Shown piece by piece: positions 1 to 8,032 of a stretch of 59,725 nt of DNA. Every line of letters starts with the position of its first letter. The stretch's first letter is position 1. The DNA comes from JBDUDR01 sp040002845 (GTDB lineage: Bacteria > Actinomycetota > Actinomycetes > Propionibacteriales > Nocardioidaceae): assembly GCA_040002845.1 (NCBI GenBank), contig JBDUDR010000002.1:1-59725 (forward strand), read 5' to 3'. The notes below the pieces were generated by a model that saw only the letters and a list, made by a program, of their open reading frames with translations, was not told the DNA's origin and did no database searches. A program made the position numbers and the translations under genes.

Positions 1-80
1 TGGAGACCCGGCTGATCGGCATGCACGGCTCGCTCACGGCCGATGAGATGTACGTACCGCTACTGATCGACGCCGGGTGA
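1..80 (+). CDS. C-terminal tail of alkaline phosphatase / nucleotide pyrophosphatase family protein (partial)
   Basis: Only the last 25 codons are inside the window, read from base 3 to the TGA at 78-80. The tail contains GMHGSLTADEMYVPLLI. Many type I phosphodiesterase/nucleotide pyrophosphatase (alkaline phosphatase superfamily) proteins end in a similar way, with a metal-binding His followed by a Gly-Ser-Leu-Thr-x-x-Glu-Met segment. Such a gene lies near sepH and hemH in other actinobacteria, which fits the context. The call rests on a short stretch, and the gene starts outside the window. Confidence 0.55.
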   Translation, partial: ETRLIGMHGSLTADEMYVPLLIDAG

Positions 81-124
81 TCTCCCATGGCGGTCGGCGA
101 AGTCGGTTGTCGTGCGAAGATCCA

Positions 125-508
125 CTAACGGGGCACGAGGGTGATCGCGCAGCGGATGCCTGGTGCTCGGCCGAGCCGCGCGTCAGCGGTAAGCAAATCG
201 CAGTCCAGCAGCTCCGCGAGCGCGATGTATGACGCGTCGCAAGTCGAGAGATTGTCCCGGAGTTCCCAGACCCGATCCAAGAAAGCGAACACCGGGTAGC
301 GTGTTAATCCGAGACGCCGCCAGGTGTCCAACGCCGCCCAACCCGCGTTCGCGTCGAGTTTTCGGGCGGCGACCCTGCGGCGTAGAACGCTGGCGACCTC
401 GGAGTCGGCCAGATGAGGGACATGCAGCTGTTGGGTGGAGAGTGCGCGGCGCGCCGGGCCGTCGTTAAGCAGAGCTGACACGGCGGCTGATGCGTCGACC
501 ACGATCAC
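125..508 (-). CDS. vapC: VapC-family PIN-domain toxin
   Basis: 127-aa PIN-domain protein, the expected size for a VapC ribonuclease toxin. The acidic residues expected to bind Mg2+ are present: D5 in VVDASA, E37 in ADSEVAS, D91 in CDASYIALAE and D109 in TADARLG. The GTG start at 508 overlaps the TGA of the upstream antitoxin gene (GTGA), so the two are probably translationally coupled. Known VapC proteins cut tRNA, rRNA or mRNA; the target here cannot be read from the sequence. The pair sits between otherwise conserved housekeeping genes and looks like an accessory insertion. Confidence 0.88.
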   Translation of the reverse strand: MIVVDASAAVSALLNDGPARRALSTQQLHVPHLADSEVASVLRRRVAARKLDANAGWAALDTWRRLGLTRYPVFAFLDRVWELRDNLSTCDASYIALAELLDCDLLTADARLGRAPGIRCAITLVPR

Positions 509-726
509 CTTTCGGCTCGTCCGGCTTCCACGTCACCGAGGATCGTCGCGGGGCCAATCTCGAGGTCGGGGAGGGCACCGAGCAGTGCGGGGTTGTCGGC
601 CCTACGCGACACCTCGGCGAGCTCTTTCACCGCTACTGCCCCCACAGATGTCGCGGCGTCGGAGGCGAGGCGCTCGAGGCGCTCGACGACGTCGTCCGGG
701 ACGTTGCGCAGATACAGAGTTCTCAT
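505..726 (-). CDS. vapB: VapB-type antitoxin (ribbon-helix-helix, FitA-like)
   Basis: 73-aa protein whose N-terminus (LYLRNVPDDVVERLERLA) fits a ribbon-helix-helix DNA-binding fold of the FitA/VapB type. The C-terminal half (about residues 45-73) would wrap the toxin. It is the first gene of the pair and its stop overlaps the vapC start. No Shine-Dalgarno sequence lies close to the ATG at 726, but a TAGCAT hexamer (minus strand 740-735) ends eight bases before it, so the transcript is probably leaderless. Antitoxins of this class usually repress their own promoter together with the toxin. Confidence 0.82.
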   Translation of the reverse strand: MRTLYLRNVPDDVVERLERLASDAATSVGAVAVKELAEVSRRADNPALLGALPDLEIGPATILGDVEAGRAER

Positions 727-727
727 G

Positions 728-759
728 TTGCACTATGCTAGCAATCTCCTTGCATTGTG
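728..759 (-). promoter_or_regulatory. vapBC promoter with 10-bp direct repeats (candidate autoregulatory operator)
   Basis: Two near-identical direct repeats, TTGCACTATG (728-737) and TTGCATTGTG (750-759), start 22 bp apart, about two helical turns. They cover the minus-strand -10 hexamer TAGCAT (740-735) just upstream of vapB. Ribbon-helix-helix antitoxins bind short repeated boxes at their own promoter, so this is a reasonable operator candidate. That role is inferred. Confidence 0.45.
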
Positions 760-852
760 ACAACGGCGGAGCACCTCATGAGCCACGAAATGAACCGCGG
801 GTGTCCGGTGTTGTCGACTCTAAGAGCCTGACCACGAAGGGATCCCGCCTGC

Positions 853-2292
853 ATGCTCGAGGACCGGATGAGTCAGAAGATCGCCGTGAGCGTGGCGTTC
901 GTGATGGCGATGTTCGTCAGCATCCTCGACATCACGATCATCAACGTGGCCCTGCCGACGGTGGCGGGAGACTTCGGAGTGGTCCCGTCGCAGACGGGAA
1001 CGGTCAACGTCGGCTTCCTGGTCGCGCTGGCGGTGTTCATCCCAGCCTCGGGATGGTTGGGCGACCGGTTCGGCACCAAGCGGATCTTCATGCTTGCACT
1101 GACGATCTTCACCATCGCGTCGGCCCTGTGTGCGTCCGCCCAGAACCTCGAGCAGCTGGTCGGGTTCCGCATCCTGCAGGGGATCGGCGGCGGGATGCTC
1201 ACGCCGGTGGGAATGGCGATGCTGTTTCGCGCCTTCCCGCCCGATGAGCGGGTCCGGGCCTCCCGCATCCTGGTGCTGCCAACCGCCGTCGCGCCTGCTC
1301 TGGGGCCCGTGCTCGGTGGCTTGCTGGTGCAGCACGCGAGCTGGAGGTGGGTGTTCTTGGTGAACCTGCCGGTCGGTGCGATCGCCTTGGCGTTCGCTTG
1401 GCTGTTCGTGGCCGACCACAAGGAGGAAGCAGCGGGCCGCTTCGATGTCGCGGGGTTCCTGCTGGCGGGTGCCGGGTTTGCGAGCGTCATGTATGCGCTG
1501 TCAGAGGGGGCCTCGCAAGGCTGGAGCAGCCCACAGATCTGGCTGACTGCGCTTGTCGGGGCAGCCTTGCTGGTCCTCATGATCGCGGTTGAGCTGCGGC
1601 TGCGCGAGCCGATGCTCCGGCTGCGGCTCTACGGCGAACCCGTCTTCCGCTCCTCCGTCGTGGTGGCGACGCTGGCTCCGGCAGGTTTCCTCGGGCTGCT
1701 CTTCCTCTACCCGCTGTTCCTGCAGGACGGCTTCGGCTTCGGTCCGCTGAAGACGGGGCTGCTGACGTTTCCGGAGGCGCTGGGGGTGATGGTGGGCTCC
1801 CAGATCGCCGGCCGTTTGTATGCCCGACTCGGGGCGCGGCGCCTCATGGTGTTCGGCCAGCTGACCGTGATGGCGACGAGTTTGGTGTTGATGGCGAGCC
1901 TGTCACCTGGCCGCGCCCTCGTGGTGCCGGTGGCGTTGATGTTCGTGGTCGGGTACGGCATGTCCCACACGTTCGTGTCGATGCAGGCGGTGGCGTTCAA
2001 CCAGATCTCGCGGGCCGAGACCGGCCAAGCGTCGATGATCTTCAATGCGCAGCGCCAGCTGGGTGCCGCCACCGGGGTCGCGGTCGTCGGCACCATGCTC
2101 GCCGCCGTTGGCACCACCACCTCGACGGGTGCGGTGGACCTTGACGGCTACCGCTTCGGCTTCGTCGCGGCCGCGGCGTTCTCGCTGCTGGCCGCGATGG
2201 CCGCCTCGCGCGTGCGCCCCGGAGCCCCGACCGAGCCCGAGATAACTGGACCGCCGGCGCACGGCGAGGCACTGTCAGCGGTTGGGGACTGA
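853..2292 (+). CDS. MFS transporter, DHA2 (EmrB/QacA-type) drug efflux family
   Basis: 479-aa multi-spanning membrane protein. The N-terminus has the motif SILDITIINVALPTVAGDFG, where an acidic residue in TM1 precedes the conserved N-V-A-L-P of the DHA2 family. GWLGDRFGTKR is the loop 2-3 signature and RILQGIGGGM lies in TM4. Length fits 14 membrane segments. It would act as a proton-driven exporter in the cytoplasmic membrane; the substrate is unknown. The ATG at 853 gives the longest frame. An ATG at 868 (MSQKIAV) has GAGG six bases upstream and may be the real start. It diverges from vapBC and converges on sepH. Confidence 0.88.
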   Translation: MLEDRMSQKIAVSVAFVMAMFVSILDITIINVALPTVAGDFGVVPSQTGTVNVGFLVALAVFIPASGWLGDRFGTKRIFMLALTIFTIASALCASAQNLEQLVGFRILQGIGGGMLTPVGMAMLFRAFPPDERVRASRILVLPTAVAPALGPVLGGLLVQHASWRWVFLVNLPVGAIALAFAWLFVADHKEEAAGRFDVAGFLLAGAGFASVMYALSEGASQGWSSPQIWLTALVGAALLVLMIAVELRLREPMLRLRLYGEPVFRSSVVVATLAPAGFLGLLFLYPLFLQDGFGFGPLKTGLLTFPEALGVMVGSQIAGRLYARLGARRLMVFGQLTVMATSLVLMASLSPGRALVVPVALMFVVGYGMSHTFVSMQAVAFNQISRAETGQASMIFNAQRQLGAATGVAVVGTMLAAVGTTTSTGAVDLDGYRFGFVAAAAFSLLAAMAASRVRPGAPTEPEITGPPAHGEALSAVGD

Positions 2293-2314
2293 TCAGGACT
2301 TCAAGACCAGCCGG

Positions 2315-3241
2315 TTAGTCGGACTTGCCGAACATGATCTCGTCCCAGCTCGGAACGGCCCTGCGGGTCTTGCGCGACGAGCGGCGGTCAGCCTTGGCGC
2401 TGGACACGTCGCGCTGAGGAGCGCCTCTGACTGAGGCGCGGCCGTACCCTGCGGCGGCCACCTGAGGCGGGTCCGGCTCCTCGCGAATGGCGTCGGCCAG
2501 GGCTGACATGTCATCGGGTGCGTCCAGCGGGTGCCGGCCGGACAGGTCCTGGGACAAGTCGATGGTGGACTCGGTGTCGGCAAGCGACAGCATGCCGATG
2601 GTCTCGTCCTTGACAGCGGCCAACCGGCGGACCTGGCTGGACTCGCGTGCGGGCGGCCCAGTGGCGACCGACTGGTCACCCACCAGCCAGCGACCTTCGT
2701 CGTCGTCGGGCAACACATAGCGCCCTGCAGCGTCGTACTGGAAGGTGCCAAGGCGTTGATGTTCGCCCCATCTGTAGGAGACCTGCACGGTCCAGCGTCC
2801 GTCGTCGCGGCGCCAGGCATCCCACTCGACGCCGGCGGGATCGACTCCGCGCCCGCGCAACCGCTCGGTCACGGCGTCGCCGAGCAGTCGCCCGGGGCCC
2901 TCGCCGCCCTTGCGCCTGACCGCCGACCGCTGCGCGCGCTCGGCTATGTGGGAGCGCTCGGCGAGCACCGGCACGGCGTACCCCAGGATGCGGTCCATGT
3001 CGACGCCCGCCACCTCGGCGACCTCTTCTGGCGTCTCACCGGCTCGGATCCTGGCCTGGATGTCTCGCGGCCGAAGTGCGCTGTCCATCTCGATCTCCAA
3101 CTGGCCGAGCCGGGCACGATCACCGCGCATGGCGGCGCGCAACCGGCCATCGGCGGGAACTGCGAACTTCTCGCCCGAGTCAGAGACGAGGACGAGCTTT
3201 TGACCGTCCTCGCTCAAACCCACGGGCTTGAGGTCGCGCAT
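2315..3241 (-). CDS. sepH: Septation protein SepH (DUF3071)
   Basis: 308-aa protein starting MRDLKPVGLSEDG, the usual beginning of SepH/DUF3071 proteins. The N-terminal DUF3071 domain (about residues 1-165) includes a helix-turn-helix-like stretch around RAGETPEEVAEVAGVD. The rest is a low-complexity linker, with a short conserved tail near VPSWDEIMFG. In Streptomyces and Mycobacterium, SepH binds FtsZ and stimulates its assembly during division. A longer reading frame reaches upstream to 3358, but an AGGAGG lies nine bases before the ATG at 3241, so that start was chosen. It converges with the DHA2 transporter. Confidence 0.9.
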   Translation of the reverse strand: MRDLKPVGLSEDGQKLVLVSDSGEKFAVPADGRLRAAMRGDRARLGQLEIEMDSALRPRDIQARIRAGETPEEVAEVAGVDMDRILGYAVPVLAERSHIAERAQRSAVRRKGGEGPGRLLGDAVTERLRGRGVDPAGVEWDAWRRDDGRWTVQVSYRWGEHQRLGTFQYDAAGRYVLPDDDEGRWLVGDQSVATGPPARESSQVRRLAAVKDETIGMLSLADTESTIDLSQDLSGRHPLDAPDDMSALADAIREEPDPPQVAAAGYGRASVRGAPQRDVSSAKADRRSSRKTRRAVPSWDEIMFGKSD

Positions 3242-3438
3242 CGGTGTTCCGCCTCCTGATGTTAGGGCTATCCTGACCCGGCCCGGCTGCTGAACCAAGC
3301 CACCGCGCCGCTGGCCGTCGTCGGCGCGTCTTTCGGTTCTTGCGCTGAACCACGTCACCGCCTACGGCACCTTACCCGCGTCCACGGGCAGCGGTGCTGG
3401 TTCTCCTCCACCCGAGACGTGGCCGCGAGCCGCGCTCC

Positions 3439-3883
3439 TCAAGACCCCAAGACTCGGGCCAGGTAGGCGTTGCCGAAGCGTCGGTCGGGGTCCACCTCGT
3501 CCCGCACCCGCTGCACGTCGTCCCAACGGGGATATGCGCCAGCCAGGTCGGCGGCGCTCCGGTTGTGCAGCTTCCCCCAGTGCGGCCGTCCCCCGTAGGC
3601 GACCGCGATCGCCTCCACGGCGCCCGGCGCTGACGGTCACCGTCATCGCGTCCGCGTCGATCTCCGCCGTTCCGCACAGCAACGCGGGGTCGAGCAGGAT
3701 GCCCTCTGTCAGAGCGACATCGGTGAACGAGTGCCCGGCGCCGACCATGCGTACGCGCAGCCCACGGTTCCTGGCCTGGTCGACCGCTGCCACAACCTCG
3801 TCCACACCCCGGGGCGTCAGGACGCTGGCGGCTCGCGCACGCTGAGTTCGAGCCCAGTTCGACCAGTCGGTGCGCTCAGGCAT
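3439..3883 (-). pseudogene. FAD-dependent sugar-lactone oxidase remnant with large internal deletion
   Basis: The two ends of one gene are recognisable. From the ATG at 3883, about 88 codons give MPERTDWSNWARTQ and VRMVGAGHSFTDVALTEG, the start of the FAD-binding domain of L-gulono/D-arabinono-1,4-lactone oxidases. From about 3618 to the TGA at 3441-3439, a different frame gives GGRPHWGKLHNRSAADL and DPDRRFGNAYLARVLGS, the C-terminal end of the same family, with the WGK and R-F-x-N-x-Y features. Intact members are about 430 aa, so roughly 290 residues are missing and the junction near 3615-3623 is out of frame. The start lies inside the end of the upstream MFS gene. Confidence 0.85.
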
Positions 3884-5043
3884 GTCCCAAACGCTACGAC
3901 TGCCCCGGTCACGCCCGCCAGCGCCGGAACCCAGAACCCGGCAGACGCGCCGAACACGTCGATCACGTGACCGGCGATCGCCGCACCGGGCGCGATGCCA
4001 ACCGCCAACCCGGTCGTCAGCCACGAGATGCCCTCGGTCAGCCGGGCGGCGGGAACAATAGACTCGATGTAGGAGACGGAGGCGACGAGGGTCGGGGATA
4101 TCGCGAATCCGGCCATGAACAGCAAGAGTCCGAGCACGATGAGGTTGCCCGCGATCAGTAGGGGCAGCATCACAACGGCCAGGCCGATCGTCCCGCGCCG
4201 GAATCGCTGCACCGGCGTGGCCTTCCAGTCGACCATCCCGGTGAGCAACCCCGCGAGCAGGCTGCCGAGTGCCCAGATCGCCAGCAGGAGTCCGGTGGCT
4301 CCCGCCCTGCCGTGGCTGCGTGCGAACGCGAAAGTGACGACCTCGTTGGAGCCGAAGAGCGTCCCCAGACAGACCGCGGCCAAACAGACCGGAAGCAAGG
4401 TCTGCCAGCCGATCGGTGTGTCGGGCCGGTCGCCCGATGACGTGGTCAGCACGGGTGGCTGGGTGCGACGCTGCGCCGCGAAGGCGTAGGTGCCCAACAC
4501 CCCGAAGACTGCCGCGGAACCGAGCCCGGCCAGCGGATCAACCGCCGTTGCGAGCAAGGTCACGATGATCGGACCCGTCATGAACACGGCCTCGTCGACA
4601 ACCGCCTCGAGGGCGTAGGCAGTCTGCAGCTCACGGGTGCCACTGAGCAGGTTGGCCCACCTGGCTCGTACGCACGAGCCGATCTGGGGGAGTCCCGCCC
4701 CGGCGACCGCCGACAGGATGTGGGGCACCGGAGTCGGAGCGCCCAGCTCGACCACGGCGATCAGTCCGGCGATTGCTATCCCGAAGACGGTGATCGAGAC
4801 CGGAAGCACCCGGTGTTGGCCGAAGCGGTCGACCAGCCGGCCTTGCCAGGGTGAGAAGACCGCCGCGGCGAGGACGTTGGCGGCCGAGACGGTCCCGGCG
4901 TAGCCGTAAGACCCGCCGGTCAGGGAGATCAGCATCACGATGCCGAGGCTCACCATGGAGATCGGCAACCGGGCCACCAGTCCCGTCAGGGAGAAGGCCA
5001 GCGCGCCCGGGAGCGACAGCACACGGCGATAGGGGGTGAGCAC
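3817..5043 (-). CDS. MFS transporter
   Basis: 408-aa protein with about 12 hydrophobic segments, the usual MFS size. The loop after TM2 reads WQGRLVDRFGQHRVL, the family G-x-L-x-D-R-x-G-x-R signature. The GTG at 5043 has GAGGA six bases upstream. Transporters of this general form are annotated as putative drug or metabolite exporters; no substrate can be assigned here. Its 3' end overlaps the start of the lactone-oxidase remnant by 67 bases, so the two were once a coupled pair. It diverges from hemH. Confidence 0.82.
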   Translation of the reverse strand: MLTPYRRVLSLPGALAFSLTGLVARLPISMVSLGIVMLISLTGGSYGYAGTVSAANVLAAAVFSPWQGRLVDRFGQHRVLPVSITVFGIAIAGLIAVVELGAPTPVPHILSAVAGAGLPQIGSCVRARWANLLSGTRELQTAYALEAVVDEAVFMTGPIIVTLLATAVDPLAGLGSAAVFGVLGTYAFAAQRRTQPPVLTTSSGDRPDTPIGWQTLLPVCLAAVCLGTLFGSNEVVTFAFARSHGRAGATGLLLAIWALGSLLAGLLTGMVDWKATPVQRFRRGTIGLAVVMLPLLIAGNLIVLGLLLFMAGFAISPTLVASVSYIESIVPAARLTEGISWLTTGLAVGIAPGAAIAGHVIDVFGASAGFWVPALAGVTGAVVAFGTCLSAPTGRTGLELSVREPPAS

Positions 5044-5132
5044 GTCGGATCCTCAACAGCGGGAACGGTGGTGGCGGGGGCTCGCCAATGGCCGAAATCA
5101 CGGTACAGCCCACCAATGACAAGATCTCCTTC

Positions 5133-6224
5133 ATGCCAGCCTCCGCACCCAGTGCGTACCCGTACGAAGCGTTGCTCCTGGTTTCCTTCGGTGGACCGGA
5201 GCAACCAGACGACGTAATGCCGTTCCTGGAGAACGTCACGCGTGGGAGGGCTGTCCCACGACATCGGTTGCGTGAGGTCGGCGAGCACTACTTCGCACGC
5301 GGTGGCCGGAGTCCGATCAACGATCAGTGCCGAGGGCTGATCACAGCGCTGCGAGCCGACTTCGACGCCCAGGGGGCCGACCTCCCCATCTATTGGGGCA
5401 ACCGCAACTGGCACCCGTACCTCGCCGACGCCGTGCAGCAGATGTCTGACGACGGGGTACGCCGGGCCGCGTACTTCGTCACCAGCATGTACGCCTCCTA
5501 CTCCGGTTGCCGGCAGTACCGTGAGGATCTGTTCGATTCGGTGCAGCGAGTCACCGAAGCGCCTGCGCTGGACCGTGTACGGCACGGGTACGACCACCCC
5601 GGCTTCATCGCCGCGTTCGCGGACGCAACGGTGAAGGCGCTGGCTGATCTTGGCGCCGACACCGACACCAGACTGGTTTACGTAACCCACTCGATCCCTA
5701 CGGCCATGGCGCGGGCCAGCGGGATTCAGCCAGATACGTACGTCGCGGAGCACGCGGAGGTCGCGCGGCTCGTCACGTCTGCCGTCGCTGATCGGACCGG
5801 TCGTGTGCACGAAGGGGACTTGGTCTACTGCTCGCGGTCGGGCGCACCAGATGTGCCGTGGCTGGTGCCTGACGTCAACGAACGGCTGGCCGCCCTGAGA
5901 GCCATCGGGGTCGACTCCGTGGTGGTCGTGCCGATCGGGTTCGTCTCCGACCACATGGAGGTCGTTCACGACCTCGACACCGAGGCCGCCGGGACCGCAG
6001 CCCGGCTGGGGCTGCGGTACGCCCGGGCGGCTACCCCCGGGACGCATCCCGCGTTCGTGGCGATGATCCGCGATCTCGTGATGGAACGAGCCGGCGTCGA
6101 GCGCGGCGACCGAGTGGACCCGCTGGCCCTCGGTCAGCTGGACGCCCATTGGCATGCCTGCCCGCGCGGCTGTTGTCCCAACCCGACAGCCAGCCGGAAC
6201 GCGCTCGGGGGGTCGGACTCATGA
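5133..6224 (+). CDS. hemH: Ferrochelatase (coproporphyrin ferrochelatase type)
   Basis: 363 aa from the ATG at 5133 (MPASAPSAYPYEALLLVSFGGPE); an in-frame ATG at 5088 would add 15 residues. Family landmarks are LLVSFGGPEQPDDV near the N-terminus, YWGNRNWHPYL, SMYASYSGCRQYRED, VTHSIPTAM with the metal-site His, and IGFVSDHMEVVHDLD with the catalytic region. It inserts Fe2+ into the porphyrin ring; in Gram-positive bacteria the substrate is usually coproporphyrin III. Cysteines in YSGCRQYRE and the C-terminal CPRGCC suggest the [2Fe-2S]-containing type known from mycobacteria. Its TGA overlaps the ATG of the next gene (ATGA). Confidence 0.93.
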   Translation: MPASAPSAYPYEALLLVSFGGPEQPDDVMPFLENVTRGRAVPRHRLREVGEHYFARGGRSPINDQCRGLITALRADFDAQGADLPIYWGNRNWHPYLADAVQQMSDDGVRRAAYFVTSMYASYSGCRQYREDLFDSVQRVTEAPALDRVRHGYDHPGFIAAFADATVKALADLGADTDTRLVYVTHSIPTAMARASGIQPDTYVAEHAEVARLVTSAVADRTGRVHEGDLVYCSRSGAPDVPWLVPDVNERLAALRAIGVDSVVVVPIGFVSDHMEVVHDLDTEAAGTAARLGLRYARAATPGTHPAFVAMIRDLVMERAGVERGDRVDPLALGQLDAHWHACPRGCCPNPTASRNALGGSDS

Positions 6225-7018
6225 CGGCACCCGACGCAGCGTCCTTGCTCGAGATCGCGATCCAGGTGGCCAACGAGGCCGGCCGGCTGATCACGCGGCA
6301 GCGCCCCGAAAGCCTGGGGGTCTCGGCCACCAAGAGCAGCCCGACTGATGTCGTGACGGTGATGGACACCGGTGCGGAGACCCTGATCCGCGAGCGGATC
6401 GCGGCCGTCCGGCCGGAGGACGGATTTCTCGGTGAGGAGGGTGGCTCCAGCGCCACCGACCGGCCGGTCGTGTGGGTGATCGACCCCATCGACGGAACCG
6501 TCAACTACCTCTACGGGATCCCGCAGTTCGCGGTTTCGATCGGCGTCCGGGTGGCGGGGGCCGTGGTCGCAGGTGTCGTGCACGATCCGAACAGGCAGGA
6601 GGACTTCACCGCGGTTCTGGGCGCAGGCGCCCGCCTCAACGGGCGACAGATCCAGGTCAGCGGCCAGACCGACCCGGCCCAGTCGCTGCTCCTCACCGGC
6701 TTCAGCTACCAGGTCGCCACTCGGGCCGCCCAGGCGAGGTCGGTGGCCGCGATCATGCCGCAGGTTCGTGACATCCGCAGGTTCGGGTCAGCGGCCCTCG
6801 ACCTGTGCTGGCTCGCGTGCGCTCGCGCCGAAGCGTACTGCGAGCGAGGTCTGAGGCCCTGGGATCTCGCCGCCGGCGGGCTGGTGGCCCGTGAGGCCGG
6901 CGCCACGGTCGGTGGCCTGCGCGGGAAACCCGCTGACGAGCATCTGGTGGTCGCCGCAAACCCGGCGTTGTACGACGCACTGCACGACCTGTTGGTGGAC
7001 GCCGGTTTCGACGACTGA
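6221..7018 (+). CDS. suhB: Inositol monophosphatase family protein (SuhB-like)
   Basis: 265 aa. Metal-binding motifs of the family are present: GEEGG near residue 68, WVIDPIDGTVNYLYG (the D-P-x-D-G-T core) and RPWDLAAGGLVAREAG near the C-terminus. Members dephosphorylate inositol phosphates or related sugar phosphates with Mg2+; inositol made this way feeds mycothiol and phosphatidylinositol in actinobacteria. Which substrate this copy uses cannot be told. The ATG at 6221 overlaps the hemH stop, so it is translationally coupled. The mycobacterial suhB also lies near dut and the same DUF genes, which supports the symbol. Confidence 0.85.
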   Translation: MTAPDAASLLEIAIQVANEAGRLITRQRPESLGVSATKSSPTDVVTVMDTGAETLIRERIAAVRPEDGFLGEEGGSSATDRPVVWVIDPIDGTVNYLYGIPQFAVSIGVRVAGAVVAGVVHDPNRQEDFTAVLGAGARLNGRQIQVSGQTDPAQSLLLTGFSYQVATRAAQARSVAAIMPQVRDIRRFGSAALDLCWLACARAEAYCERGLRPWDLAAGGLVAREAGATVGGLRGKPADEHLVVAANPALYDALHDLLVDAGFDD

Positions 7019-7296
7019 CCCGGGCGCAACCGAGCCGGCGGGGATCGATCATCTGTCCTCGAGGAATATCTTTGCCGCCGAGTTGGTTTTGTTGGCTGAC
7101 CGGGGGGTAGAAAGTGTGAGTAGCGCGACACTTTCTCGCGACCGGGCTCGAATGTGTGCAAAGAAGGCCGCGATGGTGCACAATCCCCGCTCGGGACTTG
7201 GAGACATCCGGCGCCGTCTGCCGACTGGATGCCCAGGTCCCAGACGCAATCAACTGAGTACGAGCACCGCCCGAGGCGGAGCAGGGACACGCTGAT
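7019..7296. other. Intergenic region of 278 bp upstream of the DUF4193 gene
   Basis: No convincing gene is seen. It holds a perfect 8-bp inverted repeat (listed separately) and a second weaker one, TGTGCA (7153-7158) with TGCACA about 20 bases downstream. The length is unusual in this compact window, so a promoter, operator or small transcript is possible. Confidence 0.4.
7110..7135. repeat. Perfect inverted repeat, candidate operator
   Basis: GAAAGTGT at 7110-7117 and its exact reverse complement ACACTTTC at 7128-7135 are separated by 10 bases. There is no T-run, so it is not a standard terminator. It lies about 160 bp upstream of the DUF4193 start and could bind a dimeric regulator. Confidence 0.45.
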
Positions 7297-7596
7297 ATGG
7301 CTACTGACTACGACGCTCCACGCAAGACCGAAGAGGAGCTGAACGAGGACAGCCTCGAGGAGCTCAAGGCGCGCCGGATGGACAAGAACTCAGGCAAGGT
7401 CGACGAGGACGAGGCCGAGGCTGCCGAGTCGTTCGAGCTGCCCGGGGCAGACCTGTCCCATGAGGAGCTGGCCGTCAGGGTGCTCCCCAAACAGGCAGAC
7501 GAGTTCACCTGCTCGGTCTGCTTCCTGGTGCATCACCGCAGCCAGCTGGCCACCGAACGCAAGGGAATGCTGGTCTGCCGCGACTGCGCGGCCTGA
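7297..7596 (+). CDS. DUF4193 family protein
   Basis: 99-aa acidic protein beginning MATDYDAPRKTEEELNEDS. A C-terminal pair of CxxC motifs (CSVC and CRDC) probably binds zinc. The pattern of an acidic N-terminal half and a treble-clef-like C-terminal half matches DUF4193, a small actinobacterial family. In Mycobacterium it sits between suhB and dut, as here. Its function is not established; the fold would suit a protein or nucleic-acid partner. A strong terminator follows the stop codon. Confidence 0.88.
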   Translation: MATDYDAPRKTEEELNEDSLEELKARRMDKNSGKVDEDEAEAAESFELPGADLSHEELAVRVLPKQADEFTCSVCFLVHHRSQLATERKGMLVCRDCAA

Positions 7597-7614
7597 CGGG
7601 AAACCACCTCAAAC

Positions 7615-7657
7615 AGGCTCCTGTGGCCCCGATCGTGGGCCGCAAGGGCCTCTTTTT
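7615..7657 (+). terminator. Rho-independent terminator after the DUF4193 gene
   Basis: A 15-base arm starting AGGCTCCTGTGGCCC at 7615 pairs with GGGCCGCAAGGGCCT ending at 7651, with one mismatch and two G-T pairs around a seven-base loop. It is followed by CTTTTT at 7652-7657. It separates the DUF4193 gene from the convergent DUF4235 gene. Confidence 0.8.
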
Positions 7658-7686
7658 CGGCACCTCACCGGCCAACGCCTGTGCGA

Positions 7687-7971
7687 TCAGACGTCGATGT
7701 CCTCGAGTCCAGGCGGCAGCCTGCCGGTTGACCTGCGCCAGTATTCGGCTGCCCGTCGGGTGGCGAGCATGCGTGCAACCCCCACCGTCACGCCGCTGGC
7801 GATGGCCCATCCGAGCGCCTCGCCGAAGGTAACGTCGGGATGCTCGGGGTTTTTCGGCGGCGTGGTTCCAGTGGCGGCGCGCCAACCCGTCTCCAAGAGC
7901 TTGCGGGCGGCGATGGTGGCCCCGGTGGCGGCTGCCAAGCCGAAGACCTTCCACAATTTCGACCCTGCCAC
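7687..7971 (-). CDS. DUF4235 family membrane-associated protein
   Basis: 94 aa from GTG at 7971 (AGSKLWKVFGLAAATGATIAA). Two short hydrophobic stretches (about residues 7-22 and 50-68) suggest membrane contact, and TGWRAATGTTPPKNPEHPD is typical of DUF4235 proteins. A longer frame reaches 8067, but a very good GAGGAGGAGG lies five bases upstream of the GTG at 7971. The function of the family is unknown. It follows the DUF3093 gene by 61 bases on the same strand, so the two probably form an operon. Confidence 0.8.
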   Translation of the reverse strand: MAGSKLWKVFGLAAATGATIAARKLLETGWRAATGTTPPKNPEHPDVTFGEALGWAIASGVTVGVARMLATRRAAEYWRRSTGRLPPGLEDIDV

Positions 7972-8032
7972 TGCGTCCTCCTCCTCGACACCCCCTGGGG
8001 TACCTGCCGACATCCTTGCACTTCGCGCCGAC

